Part shown: one piece after another, positions 7,740 through 15,041 of the stretch
Layout of the letters: the number at the start of each line of letters is the position of its first letter
How positions within the stretch are numbered: the stretch's first letter is position 1
Notes under the pieces: model-generated
Told to the model about the DNA's origin: nothing
The model's database searches: none
Seen by the model: the letters and a program-made list of their open reading frames with translations, nothing else
From: DATILI01 sp035476635
GTDB lineage: Bacteria; Pseudomonadota; Gammaproteobacteria; Burkholderiales; Burkholderiaceae_C
NCBI GenBank assembly: GCA_035476635.1
Contig: DATILI010000152.1
Coordinates: 1-19,657 of the forward strand
DNA length: 19,657 nucleotides
Direction: 5' to 3'
Made by a program: the position numbers and the translations under genes

Positions 7740-9050
7740 ATGGACATTCTTGCCATCGGCGCCGTGTTGCTGCTGCTCATGCTGCTGCTGCTTTCGGGCG
7801 GCGTCTGGATCGCGATGACGCTGGCCATTTGCGGCTGGGTCGGCCAGGCCTTCTTCACCAGCAGCCAGCCGGGCCTGAACCTGTTCTCCGCGTTCTGGGA
7901 GAGCAACGCGAGCTGGGAGCTCGCCGCCTTGCCGCTCTTTATCTGGATGGGCGAAATCCTGTTTCGCACCCGCTTGAGCGAAGAGATGTTCAGCGGCCTG
8001 GCGCCCTGGCTCAGCCGCGTGCCGGGCCGGCTGTTTCACACCACTATCCTGGGCTGCGGCATATTCGGTTCGGTGTCCGGCTCTTCGGCCGCCACCTGCG
8101 CCACCATTGCCAAGGTATCGCTGCCAGAGCTCAAGAAGCGTGGCTACAACGAAAGCATCGCCATCGGCTCGCTGGCGACCGCCGGCACCCTGGGCATCCT
8201 GATCCCGCCCTCCATCACCATGGTGGTGTACGCCGTTGCGGCGGACGCATCGATCATCCGCATCTTTCTTGCCGGCTTCCTGCCAGGCCTGCTGCTGATG
8301 CTGCTTTTCTCAGGCTACATCGCCTGGTGGGCCAGCCGCAACAAAGACCAGATGCCCGCGGACGAACCGGCAACGACGCTCAGGGAAAAGCTGCGGCTGT
8401 CCAAGAACCTGATTCCTTGCGCGCTGCTGATCGTCTTCATCTGCTGGTCGCTGATCGCCGGTTGGGCCACGGCCACTGAATGCGCAGCCTATGGCGTGGT
8501 CGGCGCACTGGCCCTGGCAGGCTGGAGCCGGTCGCTGACCTGGATCAACTTCAAGGAGGGCCTGAGCGGGGCGGCGCGTACCAGCTGCATGATCATGTTC
8601 ATCCTGGCGGGCGCCGCATTCCTGACCAAGACCATGGCATTCACCGGCATCCCGCGCGAGCTGGCCGAATGGGTGAGTGCTCTGCAGCTCTCGCCTTACG
8701 CCCTGATCGCCTGCCTGGTCCTGATCTACCTGGTGCTGGGCACCGCATTGGATGGCATCAGCATGATCGTGCTGACCAGCGCCGTGGTGCTGCCGATGAT
8801 CCAGAAAGCGGGCTTCGATCTGATCTGGTTTGGCATCTTCGTGATCCTGCTGGTGGAGATCGCGGAAGTGACGCCACCGGTGGGGTTCAACCTGTTCGTG
8901 CTGCAGAACATGACGGGCAAGGACAGCAACCTGATCGCCAAGGCGGCCATCCCGTTTTTCCTGTGCCTCGTGGTCTGCATTGCGCTCATCACGGTGTTCC
9001 CACAGATCGTGACCATCGTGCCCGATCTGCTGATGGGCAAGGCGCGTTGA
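7740..9050 (+). CDS. dctM: TRAP transporter large permease, DctM type (set 2)
   Basis: This 436-residue, 12-helix permease completes TRAP set 2. It carries the same signatures as the set 1 copy, such as PLFIWMGEILF, GSVSGSSAATCATIAK, LIPPSITMVVYA and VEIAEVTPPVGFNLF, and large blocks are identical between the two by eye. Differences cluster in the first helix, in the cytoplasmic loop near residues 200-220 and at the last few residues. GAAGGA lies 8 bases upstream of ATG 7740. It follows dctQ by 12 bases and is itself followed by the oxoprolinase after 51 bases. The near-identity of the permeases, against more divergent receptors, fits a duplication followed by a change of ligand specificity. 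Confidence 0.96.
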   Translation: MDILAIGAVLLLLMLLLLSGGVWIAMTLAICGWVGQAFFTSSQPGLNLFSAFWESNASWELAALPLFIWMGEILFRTRLSEEMFSGLAPWLSRVPGRLFHTTILGCGIFGSVSGSSAATCATIAKVSLPELKKRGYNESIAIGSLATAGTLGILIPPSITMVVYAVAADASIIRIFLAGFLPGLLLMLLFSGYIAWWASRNKDQMPADEPATTLREKLRLSKNLIPCALLIVFICWSLIAGWATATECAAYGVVGALALAGWSRSLTWINFKEGLSGAARTSCMIMFILAGAAFLTKTMAFTGIPRELAEWVSALQLSPYALIACLVLIYLVLGTALDGISMIVLTSAVVLPMIQKAGFDLIWFGIFVILLVEIAEVTPPVGFNLFVLQNMTGKDSNLIAKAAIPFFLCLVVCIALITVFPQIVTIVPDLLMGKAR

Positions 9051-9073
9051 CACCAGTGACAAGTGGGTACGAT
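9047..9073 (+). promoter_or_regulatory. Possible internal promoter before the oxoprolinase gene
   Basis: A perfect TTGACA (9047-9052) overlaps the dctM stop codon and is followed after 15 bases by TACGAT (9068-9073), four of six matches to the -10 consensus. It lies about 30 bases before the oxoprolinase start. The spacer is shorter than the usual 17 bases, so it may be weak or accidental. If real, it would let the oxoprolinase and DinB genes be transcribed separately from the transporter. Confidence 0.35.
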
Positions 9074-9101
9074 GGAACCTGAAACGCAAACTACATAAAT
9101 C

Positions 9102-12100
9102 ATGCAAGACAACACTTCCAAACCCGGCGGCGACCGCTGGCAATTCTGGATCGACCGTGGCGGTACCTTCACCGACGTCGTGGGAAGGCGGCCCCAGGCC
9201 GATGGCAGCTTTACCTTGGTTACGCACAAGCTGCTTTCGGAGAACCCAGAGCAGTACCGCGATGCAGCGGTGGCCGGTATCCGGTACCTGCTGGGCCTGA
9301 AAGCCGGTGAGCCGGTGACGCCAGCGCAAGTGGAGTGCGTGAAGATGGGCACCACCGTGGCCACCAATGCGCTGCTGGAACGCAAGGGCGAGCGCACGCT
9401 GCTGGTCACCACCCGCGGCTTTCGTGACGCCTTGCGCATTGCCTACCAAAATCGACCGCGCCTGTTTGACCGCCGCATCGTGTTGCCCGAGCTGTTGTAC
9501 AGCGAGGTCATCGAAGCCCGCGAGCGTGTGGGCGCGCATGGCGAGGTGCTGCAGCCGCTGGACGAAGCCAGCCTGCGCGGCGACCTGCAAGCGGCGTACG
9601 GTCGCGGCTTGCGCAGCGTGGCCATCGTGTTCATGCACGGCTACCGGTTCACCGAGCACGAACGGGCGGCCAAGCGCATTGCCATGGAGACGGGCTTTAC
9701 CCAGGTCAGCACCTCGCACGAGACCAGCCCGATGATGAAGTTCGTGAGCCGCGGCGACACGACGGTGGTCGACGCCTATCTCTCGCCCATCCTGCGCCGC
9801 TATGTGGAGCAAGTGGCTGGCGAGATGCCGGGCGTCAAGCTGTTCTTCATGCAATCTTCGGGCGGGCTCACCGATGCCCACGCCTTTCAGGGCAAGGACG
9901 CGATTCTTTCTGGACCGGCGGGCGGCATTGTGGGTATGGCACGCACCGCCGCGCTGGGCGGGCACGACAAGGTCATCGGTTTTGACATGGGCGGCACCTC
10001 GACCGACGTGTCGCACTATGCCGGCGAATTCGAGCGTGAGTTCGAGACTCAGGTGGCTGGCGTGCGCATGCGCGCACCGATGATGAGCATCCACACCGTG
10101 GCCGCGGGCGGTGGTTCCATTCTTGAATTCGATGGTTCACGCTTTCGCGTCGGCCCCGAGAGCGCAGGCGCCAACCCGGGCCCGGCAAGCTATCGGCGTG
10201 GCGGGCCGCTGGCCGTGACCGATGCGAACGTGATGGTGGGCAAGATCCAGCCGCGCTATTTCCCCAAGGTGTTCGGCGTCCACGCGGACGAGGCGCTGAG
10301 CTATGAAGCCGTCGAGGAAAAATTCAGCGCCCTGGCCAGCAAGACCGGGCGCAGCGCGGAGGTGGTTGCCGAGGGCTTCATCAACATCGCCGTGCAGCAG
10401 ATGGCCAACGCCATCAAGAAAATTTCGGTGGCGCGCGGCTATGACGTGACGCGCTATACCCTCCAGTGTTTTGGCGGCGCCGGCGGCCAGCATGCCTGCC
10501 TGGTGGCTGATGCCCTGGGCATGACGCGCGTATTCGTGCACCCGCTGGCCGGTGTGCTTTCCGCCTACGGCATGGGCCTGGCCGACCAGAGCGTGATTCG
10601 CGAGCAGGCGGTGGAGCTCAAGCTCTCGGCCACGGCTTTGCCCGAGGTCGCCGCGAAGCTCGACGCGCTGGCGGCCGCTGCGCAGGCCGAACTACAGCGC
10701 CAGGAAGTCTCCGGTGGCGCGGTTCAAATGCACCGGCGCGTGCATGTGCGCTACGAGGGCAGCGACTCGGCGCTCGTCGTGCCGTTCGGATCGCTCGATG
10801 TCATCGAATCAGGCTTCGAGGCGGCCTACCGCCAGCGCTTTGCGTTCCTGATGCAGGGTAAGGGCCTGGTGGTGGAGGCCGTGTCGGTGGAAGCCGTGGT
10901 GGCCGGCGATGCGCCCGCCGAGCCGCGTCATGCGACGCACGAGCCGCGCGAGGTGCCCCAGCGAGAAACCGTGCGCATGTATTCGGGTGGGCAGTGGCAC
11001 GAAGCGGCACTGGTGGTGCGCGAGGATCTTCGCCCCGGCGACATCGTGAGCGGTCCGGCCATCATTGCCGAGCGCAACGCCACGACCATCGTCGAGCCGG
11101 GCTGGGAGGCAAGCTTGACGGCCCTGGACCACCTGGTGCTGGACCGCAGGGCGCAGCGCGCCGTCCAGTTCGCCGCCGGCACGACGGTGGACCCGGTGCT
11201 GCTGGAAGTCTTCAACAACCTGTTCATGAACATCGCCGAGCAGATGGGGCTGCAACTGCAGAACACCGCCTACTCGGTGAACATCAAGGAGCGGCTCGAT
11301 TTTTCCTGCGCGCTGTTTGATGCCGAGGGCAACCTGATTGCCAACGCGCCGCACATGCCGGTGCACCTGGGATCGATGGGCGAGAGCATCAGGACCGTGA
11401 TCCAGAACAACCGGGGCACCATGCAGCCGGGCGATGTCTATGTGTTGAACGACCCGTATCACGGCGGCACCCATTTGCCTGACATCACGGTCATCACGCC
11501 GGTGTACTTGAGCGACAAGCCGACCTTCTATGTCGGCAGCCGCGGCCACCATGCCGACGTCGGTGGCACCACGCCGGGCTCGATGCCGCCGTTTTCAACG
11601 CGCATCGAAGAAGAGGGCGTGCAGATCAACAACGTCAAGCTGGTGGAGCGCGGCGTGCTGCGCGAGGCCGAGATGATCGCGCTGCTCAAGAGTGGCGAAT
11701 ACCCCAGCCGCAACCCGCAGCAGAACATGGCCGACCTCAAGGCGCAGATCGCCGCCAACGAAAAGGGCGTGCAGGAGCTGCGCAAGATGGTCGAGCAGTT
11801 CGGGCTCGACGTGGTGCAGGCCTACATGGGCCACGTGCAGGACAACGCCGAGGAGTCGGTGCGTCGCGTGATTAAGTTAATTGGGGTCAGATTCCAATTA
11901 TTGGAGGCGCAGCGCCAAGCAGAAATGAAAGCAACGAATAATTGGAATTTGACCCCAATTAACTCGTTTACTTTGCCGCTGGACAATGGCGCGCAGATCC
12001 AGGTGGCGGTGCGCGTGGACGCGGCCAAGCGCAGCGCCGAGATCGACTTCACTGGTACTTCGCTGCAGCAGGCGAACAACTTCAACGCGCCGACGGCGGT

Positions 12101-12782
12101 GTGCATGGCGGCGGTGCTCTATGTATTCCGTACGCTGGTGGACGACGACATTCCGCTCAACGCGGGCTGCCTCAAGCCATTGAAAGTCATCATCCCACCG
12201 GGCTCGATGTTGAACCCCAATCCGCCGGCCTCGGTCGTCGCGGGCAATGTGGAGACTTCCACCTGCATCACCAATGCGCTGTACGGCGCCTTGGGCGTGA
12301 TGGCGGCGAGCCAATGCACGATGAACAACTTCACCTTCGGCAATGCGCGCCACCAGTACTACGAGACCATCAGCGGCGGCTCCGGCGCGGGTGACGGCTT
12401 CGACGGCACCAGCGTCGTGCAAACCCACATGACCAACTCGCGCTTGACGGACCCCGAGGTGCTGGAGTTCCGCTTTCCGGTGCGGCTGCAGAGCTACGAG
12501 ATCCGCCAGGGCTCCGGCGGCGCGGGGCGCTTCAAGGGGGGCAATGGCGGCGTGCGGCGCGTGCAGTTCCTGGAAGCCATGACGGCCAGCATTTTGTCCA
12601 ACGGCCGCAAGCATGGCGCGTTCGGCATGGCGGGTGGCCAGGCGGGGCAAGTCGGCATCAATCGGGTTCTGCGCGTCGACGGCAGTGTCGAAGCGCTGGA
12701 CCATATCGGCCAGGCCGAGATGGCGCCGGGTGATGTGTTCGAGATCCAGACGCCGGGTGGGGGCGGGTACGGTGAAGCCTGA
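9102..12782 (+). CDS. Fused ATP-dependent 5-oxoprolinase/hydantoinase (HyuA-HyuB type) carrying an in-frame palindromic insert
   Basis: This 1226-residue protein joins the two halves of the ATP-dependent oxoprolinase/hydantoinase family. 5-Oxoprolinases of this kind open 5-oxo-L-proline to L-glutamate with ATP; relatives act on hydantoins, and acetone carboxylase is a more distant homologue. The HyuA-like half starts with FWIDRGGTFTDVV, has VKMGTTVATNALLERKG, and carries the ATP phosphate-binding GFDMGGTSTDVSHY near residue 292. The HyuB-like half starts near residue 704 (DPVLLEVFNNLF) and has NDPYHGGTHLPDI, SRGHHADVGGTTPGSMPP and a C-terminal GGGGYG. Residues about 925-954 come from a palindromic DNA element absent from what I recall of the family; without it the length is close to 1196, ordinary for a bacterial fused enzyme. 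The start lacks a clear ribosome site, but the N-terminus fits the family. Whether the insert leaves the enzyme active is unknown. Confidence 0.93.
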   Translation: MQDNTSKPGGDRWQFWIDRGGTFTDVVGRRPQADGSFTLVTHKLLSENPEQYRDAAVAGIRYLLGLKAGEPVTPAQVECVKMGTTVATNALLERKGERTLLVTTRGFRDALRIAYQNRPRLFDRRIVLPELLYSEVIEARERVGAHGEVLQPLDEASLRGDLQAAYGRGLRSVAIVFMHGYRFTEHERAAKRIAMETGFTQVSTSHETSPMMKFVSRGDTTVVDAYLSPILRRYVEQVAGEMPGVKLFFMQSSGGLTDAHAFQGKDAILSGPAGGIVGMARTAALGGHDKVIGFDMGGTSTDVSHYAGEFEREFETQVAGVRMRAPMMSIHTVAAGGGSILEFDGSRFRVGPESAGANPGPASYRRGGPLAVTDANVMVGKIQPRYFPKVFGVHADEALSYEAVEEKFSALASKTGRSAEVVAEGFINIAVQQMANAIKKISVARGYDVTRYTLQCFGGAGGQHACLVADALGMTRVFVHPLAGVLSAYGMGLADQSVIREQAVELKLSATALPEVAAKLDALAAAAQAELQRQEVSGGAVQMHRRVHVRYEGSDSALVVPFGSLDVIESGFEAAYRQRFAFLMQGKGLVVEAVSVEAVVAGDAPAEPRHATHEPREVPQRETVRMYSGGQWHEAALVVREDLRPGDIVSGPAIIAERNATTIVEPGWEASLTALDHLVLDRRAQRAVQFAAGTTVDPVLLEVFNNLFMNIAEQMGLQLQNTAYSVNIKERLDFSCALFDAEGNLIANAPHMPVHLGSMGESIRTVIQNNRGTMQPGDVYVLNDPYHGGTHLPDITVITPVYLSDKPTFYVGSRGHHADVGGTTPGSMPPFSTRIEEEGVQINNVKLVERGVLREAEMIALLKSGEYPSRNPQQNMADLKAQIAANEKGVQELRKMVEQFGLDVVQAYMGHVQDNAEESVRRVIKLIGVRFQLLEAQRQAEMKATNNWNLTPINSFTLPLDNGAQIQVAVRVDAAKRSAEIDFTGTSLQQANNFNAPTAVCMAAVLYVFRTLVDDDIPLNAGCLKPLKVIIPPGSMLNPNPPASVVAGNVETSTCITNALYGALGVMAASQCTMNNFTFGNARHQYYETISGGSGAGDGFDGTSVVQTHMTNSRLTDPEVLEFRFPVRLQSYEIRQGSGGAGRFKGGNGGVRRVQFLEAMTASILSNGRKHGAFGMAGGQAGQVGINRVLRVDGSVEALDHIGQAEMAPGDVFEIQTPGGGGYGEA
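11875..11964. repeat. 90-bp REP-like palindromic element inserted in frame in the oxoprolinase gene
   Basis: Two 28-base arms (11875-11902 and 11937-11964) are inverted copies of each other with a single mismatch, separated by a 34-base loop that contains its own small GGCG/CGCC hairpin. The arms carry AATTGGGGTCAGATTCCAA, a sequence I recall from repetitive palindromes near IS200-like/REP-associated transposases in proteobacteria; this needs a search. It is AT-rich against GC-rich flanks. At 90 bases it preserves the reading frame, and of its three forward frames only the one in use has no stop: the others meet TAA at 11878 and 11939. It encodes residues about 925-954. Confidence 0.85.
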
Positions 12783-12791
12783 GCACGCGAG

Positions 12792-13325
12792 ATGACACAA
12801 CCGTTTGCCGACAACTACCGTTTCCTGGCGCGCTACAACCGCTGGTTCAATGAGCGCATCTACGCGGCCTGCGCCAGCCTCGCCGACGAAGAGCGCAAGC
12901 TGGAGCGTGGCGCTTTCTTCGGGTCGATTGAGGGCACGCTGAACCACCTGGTCTGGGGCGATGTGATGTGGCTTGGCCGCTTTGCAAGGCAAGGTCACAC
13001 GTTTGCTGCGCTGACACCCGAGGTGCTGCAACTACCCGAAGGGGCGGCGCACAGCACGCAGTTGCATCCAGACTTCGAAGGCTTGCGCGCGCGGCGCATG
13101 CAGGTCGATACCGCGATCGAGGCCTGGGTGGCCGACATGCCTGAAGACTTCGCGCTGCGCACCATGCGCTACAGCAACACCAAGGGCGTGCAGCGTGCGC
13201 ATCCGATGTGGCAGGCGATGACCCATTTCTTCAATCACCAGACGCACCATCGCGGCCAGATCACGACCTTGCTGATGCAAGCCGGTGTCGATGTGGGAGT
13301 GACTGACCTCATCGCATTGGTGTAG
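12792..13325 (+). CDS. DinB-family putative metal-dependent protein
   Basis: This 177-residue protein has the DinB four-helix-bundle pattern. The likely metal-binding triad is visible: His52 in LNHLVWGD, and His149 and His153 in FFNHQTHHRGQ. Despite the name, many family members are thiol-dependent transferases or isomerases and most are uncharacterised; few have a shown link to DNA damage. The start ATG 12792 lies 9 bases after the oxoprolinase stop, on the same strand, so the two are probably cotranscribed, which raises the possibility of a role in the same catabolic pathway. It ends convergently with the comEA-like gene, with a terminator between them. Function cannot be assigned from the sequence. 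Confidence 0.87.
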   Translation: MTQPFADNYRFLARYNRWFNERIYAACASLADEERKLERGAFFGSIEGTLNHLVWGDVMWLGRFARQGHTFAALTPEVLQLPEGAAHSTQLHPDFEGLRARRMQVDTAIEAWVADMPEDFALRTMRYSNTKGVQRAHPMWQAMTHFFNHQTHHRGQITTLLMQAGVDVGVTDLIALV

Positions 13326-13340
13326 CGCTGGACGGGCATG

Positions 13341-13362
13341 AAAAAACCCGCCGAAGCGGGTT
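13341..13362 (-). terminator. Rho-independent terminator of the comEA-like gene
   Basis: Read on the minus strand, the stem AACCCGC / GCGGGTT (13345-13351 with 13356-13362, loop TTCG on that strand) is followed by a run of six T (13341-13346, overlapping the stem base), the classic intrinsic terminator form with a stable tetraloop. It lies 20 bases beyond the comEA-like stop. On the plus strand it lacks a T run after the stem, so it probably terminates the dinB side only weakly. Confidence 0.9.
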
Positions 13363-13382
13363 GGGTAGTGCCGGGGCGGCAC

Positions 13383-13868
13383 TTATTTTTTCGCGGCATC
13401 GGTGGTGGCGGCGACGGCAGGCTTGATCGTTTCCGCCTTGGCCGCTGCATCCTTTGCAACAGGCTTGTCGGACTTGGCTTCGTCGGCCTTGAGTTTCTTG
13501 GCTTCAGCGCGTTCCTTGCGCTCTTCCGCGCGGGTCTTCTTCTGGTCGGCGCTGGCGATGGGCTTGCCATCCTTCGGGGTGGCTGCCGAGGTAGCGGCTG
13601 CGCCCTTGAAGCTGCTGCCGTTGACCGTCAGGCCTTCCGCTGAAAACTTCGCCGCGTTGCCTTCGCCCACGCCCCGTGTGCGCTCGATGAAGTCGTTCCA
13701 GTCCTTGAAATTGCCCTTCTTGCGCTCGTCAAGAATCTTGGTGGAGAGGCTGGGGCCAACGCCCTTGATGCCATCGAGATCAGCCGCAGTTGCCTTGTTG
13801 ACGTCTACCGCAGCAAACGAAGCCACAGCGTACAGCGCAGCCACGAGGGCCAGAATTTTCTTCAGCAT
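13383..13868 (-). CDS. ComEA-like helix-hairpin-helix DNA-binding protein with charged C-terminal tail
   Basis: This 161-residue protein has a signal peptide (MLKKILALVAALYAVASFA, cleavage before Ala20) and then a helix-hairpin-helix domain: VNKATAADLDGIKGVGPSLS, with a second GVGEGNA turn near residues 66-72. This is the arrangement of ComEA, which binds incoming DNA in the periplasm during natural transformation, and of many small uncharacterised relatives. From about residue 85 the sequence turns into a long Lys/Ala/Glu/Asp-rich, low-complexity tail, probably a flexible or helical charged segment and unusual for a minimal ComEA. It is the last gene of the minus-strand run, 147 bases after hldD, with a structured leader and its own terminator. 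No strong ribosome site was seen; the signal peptide supports the start. Confidence 0.87.
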   Translation of the reverse strand: MLKKILALVAALYAVASFAAVDVNKATAADLDGIKGVGPSLSTKILDERKKGNFKDWNDFIERTRGVGEGNAAKFSAEGLTVNGSSFKGAAATSAATPKDGKPIASADQKKTRAEERKERAEAKKLKADEAKSDKPVAKDAAAKAETIKPAVAATTDAAKK

Positions 13869-13878
13869 GATTGAGAGT

Positions 13879-13949
13879 CTTTCGTTATGAGTGATTTGAG
13901 TTTTGCCAGTCTCGCAAGCGCTTGCGGACTGGTCTCATCACAACGAAAG
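13879..13949. promoter_or_regulatory. Large nested inverted repeat in the comEA-like leader
   Basis: An inner hairpin (13906-13932) pairs CCAGTC with GACTGG around a perfect 14-base palindrome CGCAAGCGCTTGCG. Outer arms continue it: CTTTCGTT and ATGAG (13879-13891) match CTCAT and AACGAAAG (13934-13949) with a 3-base bulge. The structure fills half of the hldD-comEA gap. No T run follows on either strand, so it is not a simple terminator. It could be an mRNA leader structure, an operator, or a processing site between the LPS genes and the comEA-like gene. Confidence 0.6.
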
Positions 13950-14015
13950 AATTTCGCGAGGCGTTGACTCTTGTGGCTGTTCGCCGGCCCCCGTTGTAGG
14001 TAACAGTTTGTTGGG

Positions 14016-15041
14016 CTATGTCGACTGTGCCGCAGCCAAGGCTTGGACATAGCGCGTCACGCCGGTCTGCACATCAGCGAATGCGTGTTCGCAACCGGCG
14101 GCACGCAGCGCGCTCAAGTCGGCCTGTGTGTAGCACTGGTACTTGCCGCGCAATGCATCGGGAAAGGGAACGTACTCGATCAGGCCGCGCGCTGCCGCTT
14201 GCCCCAAGTCCACTGCGGCTTCACCCTTGGCTGCGAGCATGGCATTGACGACCGCCGCCGCGACATCGTTGAACGGCTGGGCGCGCCCGGAGCCGAGGTT
14301 GAAGATGCCGGACTTCTCGGGATGATCGAAGAACCAGAGATTGACCGCGACCACATCGTCGATGAAGACAAAGTCACGCATCTGCTGGCCCGGCCCGTAG
14401 CCACCATATTCGCCAAACAGCTTGACCTTGCCCTCGGCCTGGAACTGGTTGAACTGATGAAACGCGACGCTGGCCATGCGGCCCTTGTGCTGCTCGCGCG
14501 GGCCGTAGACATTGAAGTAGCGAAAGCCCGCGACCTGTCCGTTCTTGCCTTTCTTCGTTCGCTGGAAGTCCGCACCCAATTCGCGGCGCATGCGCTGGTC
14601 AAACAGCAGCTTGCTGTAGCCATAGACATTGAGCGGCTTTTCGAATTCGGGCGTTTCGCGGAAGGTGTCGGAGCCGCCATAGGTGGCGGCCGAAGAGGCA
14701 TAGAGCAGGCGGCTGCCGCGCTGCTGGCAGGCATTGAACAGGCCACACGAGAGCGTGTAGTTGTTGTCCATCATGTACTTGCCGTCGGTCTCCATCGTGT
14801 CGCTGCAGGCGCCCTCGTGGAACACGGCCTCGACCTTGCCGAAAGCGCCTTCGGCGAACAGTTCATAGAAGGCGTCGGCATCCATGTAGTCGGCAATCTG
14901 CAAGTCCGCCAGGTTGCGAAACTTGTCGCCGTGCGTGAGGTCGTCCACGGCGATGATGTTGTCGATGCCGCGCGCGTTCAGTCCCTTGACGATATTGCTG
15001 CCGATGAAGCCGGCCGCTCCTGTGACGACGATGCGGGTCAT
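14016..15041 (-). CDS. hldD: ADP-L-glycero-D-manno-heptose 6-epimerase
   Basis: This 341-residue enzyme (also called RfaD/GmhD) inverts C6 of ADP-D-glycero-D-manno-heptose to give the L,D form used in the LPS inner core. It is a short-chain dehydrogenase/reductase-type protein: the NADP-binding GAAGFIGSN is at residues 8-16, a Ser/Tyr/Lys set is seen in ASSAATYGG and YGYSK, and RYFNVYGPRE and MRDFVFIDDVV follow. Length is normal for the Burkholderiales form. Its ATG overlaps the kinase gene stop by 4 bases (ATGA), so the two heptose genes are translationally coupled. No anomaly was seen. Confidence 0.96.
   Translation of the reverse strand: MTRIVVTGAAGFIGSNIVKGLNARGIDNIIAVDDLTHGDKFRNLADLQIADYMDADAFYELFAEGAFGKVEAVFHEGACSDTMETDGKYMMDNNYTLSCGLFNACQQRGSRLLYASSAATYGGSDTFRETPEFEKPLNVYGYSKLLFDQRMRRELGADFQRTKKGKNGQVAGFRYFNVYGPREQHKGRMASVAFHQFNQFQAEGKVKLFGEYGGYGPGQQMRDFVFIDDVVAVNLWFFDHPEKSGIFNLGSGRAQPFNDVAAAVVNAMLAAKGEAAVDLGQAAARGLIEYVPFPDALRGKYQCYTQADLSALRAAGCEHAFADVQTGVTRYVQALAAAQST

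Noticed and set aside
8310..10094. Long minus-strand open frame (594 codons) opposite dctM set 2 and the oxoprolinase
   Set aside because: It crosses two well-supported plus-strand genes and has the His/Ala/Arg-rich composition of an antisense frame, with no recognisable domain.
11871..11970. Complete insertion sequence or disrupting mutation in the oxoprolinase gene
   Set aside because: No transposase fits in 90 bases, no clear target duplication is visible, and the reading frame continues without a stop or shift to a normal C-terminus.
11898..13031. Minus-strand open frame (377 codons) opposite the end of the oxoprolinase and dinB
   Set aside because: It is a shadow of two recognisable plus-strand proteins and has no family motif.
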